NCBI GenBank assembly: GCA_036023115.1
Contig: JAYKKT010000037.1
Location: 3,533,501-3,597,500 of the forward strand
Length of the DNA: 64,000 nucleotides
Source of the DNA: Brasenia schreberi
Taxonomy: Eukaryota; Streptophyta; Magnoliopsida; Nymphaeales; Cabombaceae
Direction: 5' to 3'
Each line of letters begins with the position of its first letter. Position 1 is the stretch's first letter. The notes under the pieces are model-generated. The model was not told where the DNA came from, ran no database searches, and saw only the letters and a program-made list of their open reading frames with translations. Shown here piece by piece: positions 1 through 11,305 of this stretch. A program made the translations under genes and the position numbers.

Positions 1-390
1 GTAACATAAACATATAAACAAAACCCAATTTTAAAAATCGTATTAGGTTCAGTTTTAAGATTTTGCAATTCGAGCATGGGTCCAATCTCAATCCGATGGC
101 ACAAGACCCGATTACTCAGACTTGATAATGCTAAGATCTTATCTAAATACGGCAGTATTTCTTGTAAGTTATGTATTTTTCTTTAATTTTATTTATTTTT
201 GAGCAATCAAGCAATCGTCTTATAGTACCGGAAGTACCATCATCACCTAGGACTTCAAAAGGCAAATTCAACTTGAAACAACTCCTAACCTAGAGCTAAC
301 TCGAGCATGACCCGAAACAGAACACGAACCCAAAACTGGTATAAAACCAATCAAGCACATACATCTAATATTGCTATTTCTTTTGTTAGT
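1..390. other. AT-rich flank, nothing recognised
   Basis: No open frame of note, no repeat end and no RNA gene was seen here. Confidence 0.5.
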
Positions 391-505
391 AGAACGGAAG
401 AGGTCAAAATTAGATGCGTACCGTAAGTATCAAACTCATCACCTTCAACTTGTGAGTTGACCCCTCTCGAGGTGACCTTTTGCTTGTTGTACGCACCGAC
501 ATCCC
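391..505 (-). mobile_element. SINE-A copy 1 (tRNA-derived SINE)
   Basis: Read on the minus strand this contains a box-A-like start (AGGTCACCTCGAGAGGGGTC), the family core ACTCACAAGTTGAAGGTGAT and a box-B-like GAGTTTGATAC. The same core order recurs near 13.6, 20.8, 37.8, 41.3 and 41.9 kb. The arrangement (Pol III box A, family core, box B, short tail) is that of plant tRNA-derived SINEs. Ends are approximate. Confidence 0.6.
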
Positions 506-753
506 CATTCCAAAGAGAGCATCTATCCCATGCTTTACATACTCTATGAAAGTTTTTGTCTATTACTACGCTTCCTTGTCTTGTCTAGCTTCCATATTCT
601 CCTCCTGTTCATAAACCCATTCTTAGTTTGCACTTCAAACAAGGAGATCCATTTCTCTTAAAAGTTTACCTTAGGGGTAATATCGTATTTTTGTGTCCGT
701 AACGACCGGAGGAAAATCCAAAACATCTCTGTAAACCCTATAGCGGTTTATCG

Positions 754-1649
754 ATGTGGTTTCCCGGCGGGGTTCCCGTCGCGATCCGCGCTTTGGTGCT
801 TCGCATAATAACCGCCATGCGTGAGCGACTGCTCTCTCTGCTAAGCCAAGTCAAACCCCTAGCAACGGTCAGTGAGAAGATGGACAATCTCGAACGTCTC
901 CGCGCCCGTCTTTGCATCATCGGCAGCGGCCCCGGCGCCCACACGGCGGCCATCTACGCCGCCCGCGCGGAGATCCGGCCGGTTTTGTTCGAGGGATGGA
1001 TGGCCAAACGTCGAGAACTTCCCAGCATTCCCGGACGGCGTCCTCGGCGTCGAGCTCATGGACCGCTGCCGCAGACAGTCGCAGCGCTTCGGTACCGAGA
1101 TCATCACCGAGACCGTGTCCAAGGTGAAGTTTTCCAAGCGGCCGTTTAGGGTTTTCTCCGATTCCAAAACCGTGGAGGCCGAATCCGTCATCGTCGCCAC
1201 CGGGGCCGTTGCGAAGCGGTTGACGTTTGACGGCTCCGGCGACGGCCCCGACGGGTTCTGGAACCGCGGGATATCGGCGTGCGCGGTGCGCGACGGCGCG
1301 GCTCCCATTTTCAGGAACAAGCCGCTGGTGGTGATTGGCGGCGGCGATTCGGCGATGGAGAACTCGGTTGCCGTCGAGGCGTATGGAGACGTCGACGGCC
1401 GGCTTTTGGGGGGATTGAAGATCAAGAACGTTGTCACGGAGGAAACCTCCGATCTGAAGGTTTCCGGCTTGTTCTTCGCGATCGGGCACGAGCCAGCGAC
1501 GGCGTTTCTGGAGAAGCAATTGGAACTTGATGAGGACGGCTACGTTGTAACGAAGCCCGGCACGACGAAGACGAGCGTCCCAGGGGTTTTCGCGGCCGGA
1601 GATGTGCAGGATAAGAAGTACAGGCAGGCAATTACTGCTGCAGGCACAG
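754..1649 (+). pseudogene. NTR: NADPH-dependent thioredoxin reductase, exon 1, disrupted
   Basis: Plant NTRA/NTRB-type thioredoxin reductases use NADPH and FAD to reduce thioredoxin h/o in cytosol and mitochondria. The ATG at 754 gives an arginine-rich leader of about 42 residues that could be a targeting peptide; the conserved protein begins at the ATG at 880. Visible are the FAD-binding [53 protein letters not shown] and, at the end, [20 protein letters not shown]. Compared with the family three things are broken. About 38 bp (the stretch before VENFP, normally ending in repeated Thr) are missing at 1006-1009, shifting from frame 1 to frame 2. About 41 residues after GGGDSAME (position ~1361), including the NADPH-phosphate HRRxxxRA motif, are missing in frame. 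The redox motif CAVC reads CAVR, so the second catalytic cysteine is gone. A GT donor follows at 1650. Family identity is very strong; loss of function is inferred. Confidence 0.9.
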
Positions 1650-2342
1650 GTAATTTAGCCCTTACCTATCCACGACCTCTTTTTTCTCTTCTTAGTCTCT
1701 CATGTGTTTATATTGAAATTGTTGGATCCTTTTGAATTCGTTGTGGTGATTGGTTGCTTAAGATTTACCTGAAATGTTATGTTTGTGATTGAAATTCTTG
1801 ATCGATCGCTTGTTTTGATGAGGGATTTGTTTTTGCATGGAACTGTTATGATGGGCTCTTTTTGTGTGCACTCCTAAATAGGAATTGGTGGTGGCCAAAC
1901 TGGATCACTTTCTTGCTAGTGCCCGAGATTTACTTGTTTTGATGCCAATTAGTGCTGGCTAGTGCTTGGTTTCGACTAATTGCTCTCTCCCTCTCTCTCT
2001 CTCTCACACATACACACAGTGGCACAGGCACTAACTCATACATTTGTCGTATGCTGGTACAAGTGATTTCTGTTGCTTATTCCTGGTCCTTTTTCTTGTA
2101 CATGGTGTATGTGCTTTTGCTGTCTGTTTGTAGAATTGTTTTCTGTTTCTCTTCCATGTTCCTTTTGTACTGAATGAGGTGACTCCGGCGATTTGGTGAT
2201 GCATCTATAAGTCTCTCCATGCATTCTTCCTCCGTTTGCTAGAGTTAAAGTATCAAATTTAATTCTTCTAATGGTTTTTTCTTGTTTGCTGGTTTTCTTT
2301 GTGTTGTGAGGTTTTTAACTTATTACCATAAAATTGTGTTAT

Positions 2343-4180
2343 AGAGTGATGGAGATGTTATGCATATAAAATTAATGCAGGTTGCCTAAAATGGAGAGGG
2401 GCATGAGGTATTTTATTTGGCAAGAAGATATCATTAAATTTGAAAGGTAAATATTATAGAGCAACAATTAGACGTGCTATGTTTTATGGTTATGAGTGTT
2501 GGATAGTTAATCATGAACATGTATAAAATATGTTGAGATGGATGAGTGGCCACAAAAGGAAAGACGGTATACATAATGAGGTTACAACAACAACTAAGCC
2601 TTTTCTCATACTAGACGGGATCGGCTACATGGATTCTTTGTTTTCACATATCCCTATCGTGTGCCATGTTTGCAGTTAACTCAAAATAAGCTAGATCATT
2701 CTTTATTGTTTCTTTCCAACACTTTTGTGGTCGTCCTCTACCTCTTTTAATACTTTTCAAATTTAGTTTTTCATACTTTCTTATAGGTTCTTCTTTTGAT
2801 CTTCTTTCTATATGTCCAAACCATCTTAAACGATATTCTCTCATTTTATCCTCTATTGGTGCCACTCCTAATTTGTTTCTAATAACCTCATTATGTATCC
2901 GGTCTTTTCTTGTATGACCACTCATCCATCTCAAACATCTTCATTTCTGTCACAGGCATCCTTTGTACATGTTGATGATTAACTGCCCAACACTCAAAAC
3001 CATAAAACATGGCAGGCCTAATTGCTGCTCTATAATATTTACCTTTTAACTTTAATAGTATCTTCTTATCACAAAGAATACCATATGCTCCTCTCCATTT
3101 TAACCAACCAACATTAATTCTATGCGTAACATCTCCATCAATTATTCCATCACTTTGAAAAATTGACCCTAGGTATTTAAAATTTTCCTTTTGGGGGATG
3201 CAATGTGTGCCAATTATAATTTCTATGTCCTCTGAACTAACCAAATGATCAAACATACATTCCATATATTATGTCTTTGTTCTACTAAGTCGGAGGCCTT
3301 TGCTTTCTAAAGTTTTTCTCCATAGTTCCAATTTTCTATTAACTTTTTCCTTGGACTCCTCCACTAACACAATGTCATCTGCAAATAACATACACCAAGG
3401 TACTTCATCTTGAATATGTTTTGTTAACTCATCAATCACCATTATAAATAAGTATGGACTTAAAGTTGATCCTTGATGTAACCCAATATTAACTTCAAAG
3501 AAGTCTGTCATTCCTTCATGAGTCCTCACACATGTTTTTGCACCATCGTACATGTCTCTTATAAGGTTAATGTACATCAATGGGATACCTTTTTTTTCCA
3601 AAGTTCTCCAAAGAACCTCCCTCGGTACCCTATCATAAGCTTTTTCTAGATCAATAAATATCATGTGAAGGTCTTTCTTTTTTGCTCTAAAATGTTCCAT
3701 AAGACGTCTTAAAAGGTGAATCGCTTCAACAATAGATTTGCCTAGCAACAATAGATTTGCCTAGCATGAATCCAAATTGGTTCTCTGTTGTACTTGATAC
3801 TTATCTTAACCTATGTTCGATAATTCACACAATTTCATATATAACACCCTTCATATATTTAAGAGCCTATTTGTATACATAATGAGGTTATTAGAAACAA
3901 ATTGGGAGCGACACTAATAAAGGATAAAATGAGAGAATTGTTTAAGATAGTTTGAACATGTAGGAAGACGACCAAAGGAAGCTCTAGTAAGAGATGAAAA
4001 ACTAGATTATGAAAATATTAAAAGAGGAAGAGGAAGACCAAAGTGTTGAAAAAAAACAATAAAGAATGATCTAGCTTATGTTGAGTTAACTACCAACATA
4101 GCACATGATAGGACTTGTTGGAAACAAAGAATCCATGTAGTCGACCCTATCTAGTATGGGAAAGGGCTTAGTTGTGTTTG
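2343..4180 (+). mobile_element. RTE-type LINE, 5'-truncated older copy, split by a younger LINE
   Basis: The plus-strand 3' part of an RTE LINE runs from 2343 to 2583 and resumes at 3873-4180, ending in the family's 3' end (GGGCTTAGTTGTGTTTG). It encodes decayed pieces of the region after the reverse transcriptase (GGTTGCCTAAAATGG corresponds to GWLKWRGA). It is bounded by a perfect 19-bp target-site duplication, TACCATAAAATTGTGTTAT, at 2324-2342 and 4181-4199. A second LINE sits inside at 2584-3872. Confidence 0.85.
2584..3872 (-). mobile_element. RTE-type LINE, 5'-truncated, nested inside an older LINE
   Basis: On the minus strand the element ends with (TTG)n (plus-strand ACAACAACAACTAAGCC at 2584). 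Open frames at 3751-3269, 3265-2891 and 2934-2644 give the RT palm ([37 protein letters not shown]) and the C-terminal GRGRPQKCWKETIKNDL. The 5' half with the endonuclease is absent, as usual for truncated LINE insertions. A perfect 17-bp duplication, GTATACATAATGAGGTT, flanks it at 2567-2583 and 3873-3889. Frameshifts make it inactive. Confidence 0.9.
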
Positions 4181-4899
4181 TACCATAAAATTGTGTTATC
4201 TCCTTACTTCATATTTTTAAAAGAAGTTTCTTATGGTCAACTAAGATTTTTAACTTGTTCACAAGTTTTGTGTCTATATCATAAGTAAGCCCTTCCTTGA
4301 AAGAATCAACAGGACGATACTACCCTTAAGAGATGTACTTGAGTTGGCTTTTAATAAGTTGTATGTGTATTTGTCATGCTAAAAGTTAGAATAAGTGCAA
4401 TGCAATGTTATCTGTATCGCGTATCGTATCATGTACGATACACCACGTAGTATCGTAATCGTGTCGTATCGCCTGTATCATAACAGAAACCCATAGTTTT
4501 GCTGGTTTCTGGCGTATGTTCACAGCTCCCCAACACTTTCTCCAGTGGCTCTCCCCCTCCTCGGTATTGAAGGCTTGGAAAAAAGTGTTTTACGACGTTC
4601 GTGCAAGGCTCCCAACTTGGATTGTGGTATAACTTTTGTATTTAAAAGAAAAATTCTTTATATTTGTTATTTTTTTGTGTTATTTACGTTTTTCTTTTTC
4701 CAAATGACAAAATATGAAGTTATGAAGTGTGTGGATATGATTTTTATTATATTCATGAAGTGGGAGACACTTTGTTTGAGTGTTATGTGAAGATTGGAGA
4801 TTTATGAAGTGCTTTTATTTTTAGGTTTTTTATTGAACTAAAGTGCTCAATTGAGATGACAGGAAGGGGTGTTAGGGACTCCCAATTTCGGTCTGATAG

Positions 4900-6721
4900 T
4901 TTGGCATAACAGTGGAGTACAAAGGGAAACAAATTGAAGATCAAATGTTTATTTTGTGAGAAGGTGGTTAGTGGTGGAATTTCATGATTGAAACACCACC
5001 TAGTAGGGACTAGGAAAGAAGTTGCTCCTTACACGGATAGAGTTAGAAATTTGCCAGAAGCCATTAAATGACAACGTCTACAGATGATTGAGAGCATACA
5101 TAAGAAGAGACAACAGAAGGATGATTTAGAGATGTTTGAGGAAGAGGATAATGATGCTATTGGATTAGGTGATAGTATTCCTTCTGATGGTAGAACATAG
5201 GTTTGTAGCAATAGTTCTCGACCATCAAAGGGAAAGAGGGTTGTTAGAAAGGAGTAGAGGAAGAGCTTCTTATACCATACATCCATTTTTTCCTCCTAGC
5301 ACTACACATGGTGCTCAACCTGGAATTCGTACTGCTATGGCTGCATAACAACTGCATGAACAAGCATACCTTGTAGTGGTTAGATGGTTTTATGATGCAT
5401 GCATTTCTTTTAATGCAGCAAACAATTTTCATTTTCAAGCAATGGTAGATGCAATTGCTAATATTAATTTAGGATATAAGATGCCCTCTTATCAGAAGTT
5501 GAGAGGAAAGCTATTAGATAAGATTGTCCTTCACGTACAAGAATATTGTTCAACTTTTAGAAAGTCATGGAAGGAGACAGGATGCACTATCATGGCAGAC
5601 TGATGGACAAATAGGTGAGGAAGGACTTTGTTAAACTTTCTTGTTTACTGTCCTGAAGGACTTATGCTTTTGAGATCTCTAGACATGTTAGAGGAGAGAC
5701 ATATTGTAGAGATCATAAGTCAAGAGTTTGATAATGTGATATGCGAGGTTGGGCTAAAAAATGTAGTCTAATTCATTACAAATAATATAACTAACTATAA
5801 AGCAACTGGGAAGGAGTTAGCAGACACTTATGGGACTTTCTATTGGACACCATGTGCATCCCATTGTTTAGATCTTATCCTTGAGAATATTGGTGAGATA
5901 GATGAGATAAAGGCAACAAGTGAGTGTTGCTAAGATATCACCAAATTTATCTATAACCATGCCTTTGTATTATGTATGATGAGGAGATATACAGATGGTG
6001 CAGAGCTTATTCGTAAAGCTGCAACTCGGTTTGCAACTAATTTCTTATCTATACAGAGCATTGTGAGACAAAAGCAAGCCTTGAAGAGAATGCTTTACTC
6101 ATATGAGTGGCAATAATTTACAGAGTTGTCTCAAAATAGAAGAAACAGAAAGTTGAGATTTGAGAGATAGTCTTCAGGAGCATTTTGGAATGCATGTGTT
6201 AAACTATTGAGGATTACATGTCCTCTAGTGAAGGTTTTGAGATTGGTTGATAGCGAGAAAAAACCATCTATGGGTTATCTTTATGAAGCCATGGATAAGG
6301 CAAAAGAAGCCATTAGAAGTAACATAAATAGAAGAAAGAAGGATTATGTGCTCGTGTAGAACATTATCGATAATAGATAGAACAAACAATTGCATCAGTT
6401 TATTCATACAATACCATATTACATAAACCCAACATTTAAGTACTCTGCAAGCTTTAAAAGGGACGGTGAGGTTAATCGAGGCACGGTGAGGTTAATCGAG
6501 GTATGATTGATTGTATAGATAGATTAGTCCTTCATAAGAGTAGAGCAGATGCTATACATCGAGAGATGGAGATCTATGATAATGCTCTTCACTTCATGGG
6601 TTTGCCTGTAGCAATCCGCAACCGTACTGCTATACATCGAGAGATGGAGATCTATGATAATGCTCTTCACTTCATGGGTTTGCCTATAGCAATCCGCAAC
6701 CGTACTATTATGTACCCAGGT
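4900..6721 (+). pseudogene. hAT transposase, N-terminal and central part, decayed
   Basis: Plus-strand frames show a BED-type zinc finger (around 4935-5040: KCLFCEKVVSGGIS, then KHHLVGTRKEVAPYTD) with a stop inside it. A DUF659 segment follows (frame 5376-5603: WFYDACISFNAANNFHF, GCTIMAD). Further conserved pieces in shifted frames include FYWTPCASHCLDL-like sequence near 5840 and FATNFLSIQS near 6030. Several in-frame TGA/TAG codons and frameshifts are visible. The product would have bound the element ends and cut DNA in the nucleus. Between 6540 and 6710 a 78-bp segment is duplicated in tandem. Confidence 0.8.
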
Positions 6722-6849
6722 AAACTATTTATCTTCGTATTTATGTTTTTTAAATCTTATATTTATTGTAGATTAAGTCCGTGATGTTTATCTTTTTCTA
6801 CAAATGTTTGGTATAATAGGTTTGGAAGTGATTTCCTAAACATTAGAGA

Positions 6850-8430
6850 TTTTGCAATAAGAGTTTTTGAGCCAAACTTGTAGTGCAAGAGATTGTGAAA
6901 GGAATTTGAGTGTCTTTGAACCAGTGTTATCCGATACGGTGCGATACGCCCAATTTTTTTTTTCAATTTTTTTTTGTAGGTTTCTGTTCTCTCTTCGCTT
7001 CTCTTCACTTTCCTATGCTTGTAATTTGGGTTTATAATTTTATTTATTGAATAAGAATAATTTATAAACAAATAAAAATTATGACAAAATCATTTTCCTT
7101 TATGTTGCCAACTTTTAGGTATATTTTTGCTAACAGTTTCTAATTTCATGTGATCGCAAACAATTAAAAACATTTGGTTGTCTCGGTTCATTCAGTGGGC
7201 ATTTCACAACTTCACTATTTTAGGATTCACCTTACGTGACTTCCATTGAGTTGAACATGATCAACGTGTGTGAGGCTTAACTCAGTTTGTGAAGTGAGAA
7301 ATGAAGCTCAAGCATTAGTTAAAAAGCTAGTCTCTAGTAAGAGAAAAGGGATATCATTAAGTAATAATATCACATCACTGAGGTGTCATAGAGTCAATAA
7401 TCAAAAAAATTGATCTCATTGTTTTGCTCACATATGAAAATTAGCAAATATGACAACTACATGAACAAATATAGCAGTTTGTTAATTTTGATATATTAGA
7501 TGAGTGGATTATGGAAGATAACGAAGAAAATACACTCCTAACCGAAGAGACATTGCATGAATTAATTTGAGGTGCAACAACATCACGAATATGAAGATTT
7601 TCATTTTAAAGTAGAAGGTGATGAGAAACTTTGAATCTTTATCAACTAGAAGAGAAGATTATTTAGTTAATGATCATGATACAAATTTGCAATATGTAAA
7701 ATGTAAATGTATTTTATTTTTTGCTTCAAAATATGTAATTTTGGATGCAATTGTTCAATGTTGAATGTTCAATCTGTGCTAAACTTTGCATTATATGAAT
7801 TTAAAGCAATTATCAGATTTTTTCAGATTTTTTTTTTATTTTTACTAATTTTCTTAATTTTTTAAATAATTTTTATATTATTTTAATATTAAAGTACGAT
7901 ACGATACGATATGCTCGTATCGTGGAGCTCAGCGATATGCAATACGATACGCATTAGACAACACTGCTTTGAACATATCCACACAAAAAAATGTAACAGG
8001 TTGGAACATAAGTGGCTCAATGACTTAGTTTTCATTTATTGTAACATGCAGCTTCGATAAAGATAATCTTTTATTAGTTACTACTTAAAGATTCAATTTA
8101 ATATTTTATTTGACTTCAATTGTTAATGTTATTTACTAATTACTTATCTTTCTTTTTTGTATGCAATTAAAAAAGTTAAATAGAGAAGAAAACCAATTTG
8201 ATCAAATAAGTTTGAATAATTTTGATATATTAGAGGAGTAGATTATGGAAGAATGAAGAAAATACACTCCTAACCGAAGAAGACATTGCATGGATTAATT
8301 TGGAAGGAGCACAATAACATCATCAAGGAGATGAAGATATTGATTTTGAAGCAAAAAGGTGGTGAGGATCTTCAGAAAGGAGAAGATGAAGATTATTTAG
8401 TTGATGATCCTGATTACAATATGTAAATGT
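6850..8430 (+). pseudogene. hAT transposase C-terminal dimerisation region, split by an insertion
   Basis: QTCSARDCERNLSVFE is encoded up to 6921 and the continuation FEHIHTKKCNRLEHKWLNDL resumes at 7967-8025. This is the conserved hAT family C-terminal dimerisation motif, cut exactly at the target-site duplication of the nested element. The tail (TLLTEEDIAWINLE-like, near 8260-8310) follows with frameshifts. The reading frame is clearly dead. Confidence 0.8.
6922..7966 (+). mobile_element. non-autonomous hAT element nested in the hAT transposase
   Basis: Starts CAGTGTTATCCGATACGG and ends GCATTAGACAACACTG, with a perfect 8-bp duplication CTTTGAAC at 6914-6921 and 7967-7974. It carries the same CGATACG-type subterminal motifs as its host, and at about 7500-7740 a copy of the host's 3' transposase tail and 3' UTR (compare 8220-8470). 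It therefore looks like an internally deleted relative of the element it landed in. Confidence 0.88.
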
Positions 8431-8888
8431 AAATATATTTCATTTTTTGTTTCAAAATATGTAATTCTTTTTTGAATGGTGAGTGATTAATATGTACTAA
8501 ACTTTGCATTATATGAATTCTTTGCAATTATCAGATTTTTTCTTATTTTTTTAATTTTTACAAAAAAAATAGTATTAAATTATGATACACTATGATACGA
8601 TATCGTGGACCAAAACGATACACAATACGATACGCGTCAAACAACATTGGTGCAATGTTCTTCAAGTTAATGCCATAGCCAAATATTTCCAATATTCTGT
8701 AAATGTTTTAATATTTGTGTCAAGATGAAATCAAAGAAAAGTAGAGATCTGGTTCTTGATTTGGTAAGTAGTTCAAGAAATTATTTTATACATGACCATC
8801 GGAACAAGGATATTGTGTAAGCTGGTGGCACCAGATCTAGCGAGGAATGTTGAGTTTCTCTTTTACTAATATTGACTACATTTCACTT

Positions 8889-10752
8889 AACTCCGCCCAT
8901 GTAAGGGATCACCCTTGCATTGTTGGTCCCAAGCCCGGATAAAGGAGGAGGGTTGTGATAGGCTTCCTACAGCCAACGTAAAACTTTGTCGGATTTTTAT
9001 ACAATAGATTACACAAATTATGAGCATTGCTTTGGGGTGTTCCCGCCTAGCGACACGCTGCAGAGCCCAAATGCAGTGATAAGTAAGCAAGGACCACTAC
9101 ATTTTTCCTGATGTAGTGAATCAATTCAAGAGAGGGTTCCCACATCATGGATGGGTGTGGGTAAAGAAGTTAGTCCCAAAACATTGTCATCTGAATGTAG
9201 TGCATAATTTACAGAGAGGGTCTTCGCATTTTCAATATGGATAGATGCGAGGGTTAAGGAAGCTAGTCCTAGATAATAAGATTCATATTGGTTCTTGGAA
9301 AATCGAAACATTATCCGGTAAGCTAATGGAGGTGGTAGATACTATGATTCAGAGAAAGATTCATATTCTATGTTTACAAGAGACAAAATGGGTTGGAGAA
9401 AAAGCAAAGGAGATAGAGGATAAATGTTTTAAATTATGGTACTAAAGTAAGGAAAATGCTCGAAACGGAGTTGGTATTATCATAAATAAAGATTTAAAGG
9501 ATAGTGTAGTAGACATACAACGATATGGTGACCGAATCATGATGTTGAAATTAGTGTTAGGAACAGAGGTTTTGAATATAGTTTGTGCTCAAGTAGGCCT
9601 AGAAGATAGTATGAAGACAGCTTTTTGGGAAGAGTTAGATAAGGTGATTCAAAGGATTCCACAAAGGGAGATGATTTATTTAGGAGGAGACTTAAATGGA
9701 CATGTCAGTAAAGAGGCATTAAGGTATCAAGGTATTCATGGAAACTTTGGTTTTGGAGATATAAATGAGGAAGGTAGGGAGATTTAAAATTTTGCTATGG
9801 CATTTGATCTCTTTATAGTCAATATAATCTTCAAAAAATGAGATGAACATTTAATTACTTATAAGAGTGGCTTATCACAAATACAAATTGATTACTTTAT
9901 TTGTAGAAAAAAAGATAGAGCGTGTTGTAAAAATTGCAAGGTAATTAGGAGAAAGTTTAACCACCCAACATCAACTTTTAGTTATAGATTTACAAATAAA
10001 AAAATGGACAAAGAAGAAAAGAGTGCATCGAGCTATTCGAACTAAATGGTGGAACCTCAAAAGCGAGAAAGAAGATATATTTAAACAGAAAGTCCTTCAA
10101 GGAGATGCTTGGAATTATGTTGGTACACCTTGTGATATGTGGAACAATATTACATATTAAGAAAAAAGTTAATAGAAAATTGGAACTATGGAGAGAAACA
10201 TTAGAAAGCAAAGGCCTCCGACTTAGTAGAACAAAGACATAATATATGGAATGTAAGTTTGATCATTTGGTTACTTCAGAGGACATAGAAATTACAATTG
10301 GCACATATTGCATCCCCCAAAAGGAAAGTTTTAAATACCTAAGGTCAATTTTTCAGAGTGATGGAAGAATTGATAGAGATGTTACGTATATAATTAATGC
10401 TGGTTGGTTAAAATGGAGAGGAGCATCAGGTATTCTTTGTGATAAGAAGATACCATTAAAGTTAAAAGGTAAATATTATAGAGCAGCAATTAGACCTGCC
10501 ATGTTTTATGGTTTTGAGTGTTGGGCAGTTAACCATCAAGATGTACAAAAGATGTTTGTGACGGAAATGAAGATGTTGAGATGGATGAGTGGTCATACAA
10601 GAAGTATACATAATGAGGTTATTATAAACAAATTAGGAGTGGTACCAAAGAGGATAAAATGAGAGAATACCGTTTAAGATGGTTTGGACATATAGAAAGA
10701 ATATCCGAAGAAGAACCTATAAGAAGACATGAAAAACTAAATTTGGAAAGTA
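8889..10752 (+). mobile_element. RTE-type LINE with intact 5' end, internal deletion, missing 3' end
   Basis: The 5' end AACTCCGCCCATGTAAGGG matches the copy at 28973. Endonuclease pieces are visible (frame 9245-9445: LCLQETKWVGEK; frame 9539-9787: GGDLNGHV). Near 10157 the sequence jumps from just after the endonuclease to the region after the FADD motif ([10 protein letters not shown]), deleting about 1.2 kb of reverse transcriptase relative to the copy at 29-32 kb. It stops after KLNLES without the usual (TTG)n end, so the 3' end was lost later. Confidence 0.85.
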
Positions 10753-11305
10753 TGAACTAATAGTCTGCTGATAACAAGGCATATATGTGTGTGTTCATAT
10801 GTGTGTCCAGAAATAGTCTGCTGATAATAAACTAATAAATGCTTCACATTTCGTCTGGAATGCAGGTATTACTAAATCCGATTAAGAAGATATAGGTATT
10901 TTTAATGAAATTAGGTGGAAAAGAGAGATTTTCTGATCTAAATAAGTGGATTGAAATGGGTGAAATATCCATATAAGAATCTCAATCCGAAATTGTTCTG
11001 ATTATTGGTTGGATTTTCCTTTTAAATGGATAAGATTATCAGACTTGTATTTGGACCAAAGTCTATGAACATCCATTTTGTTGATATCTAACGTTGCCTT
11101 GCTTGTTTCAATGATACTGTTGATGGCCAAATCATACTTACTAAACAGTTAGTCATTATTTCATTGCCTACAACAATTCTGAGATAGGATTTCCTGAAGT
11201 CTTGCTGATTGCATAGGAAGGAGACTTGAACCTCATGGAAAACCACTATGTTCTCCCAATGCCCTTACCTTTGTGAGATCTTGAGACCTGCTGTGGGATA
11301 AGGTG
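10753..11305. other. intron sequence, no element recognised
   Basis: Only a short direct repeat (ATAGTCTGCTGATAA near 10765 and 10817) was noticed. Confidence 0.4.

Larger units (their letters stand above)
4403..8649 (+). mobile_element. hAT DNA transposon, 4.2 kb, with decayed transposase
   Basis: The element starts CAATGTTATCTGTATCGCG and ends CGCGTCAAACAACATTG, giving imperfect terminal inverted repeats, and is flanked by a perfect 8-bp duplication GTGCAATG (4395-4402 and 8650-8657). Eight-base duplications are the hallmark of the hAT superfamily. Both subterminal regions are dense in GTATCG/CGATAC motifs, likely transposase-binding sites. Its interior encodes a broken hAT transposase and is interrupted by a related 1,045-bp element at 6922-7966. 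Confidence 0.9.

Noticed and set aside
859..1519. Minus-strand open frames of 192 and 200 aa
   Set aside because: Antisense shadows of the GC-rich NTR exon 1; no recognisable protein.
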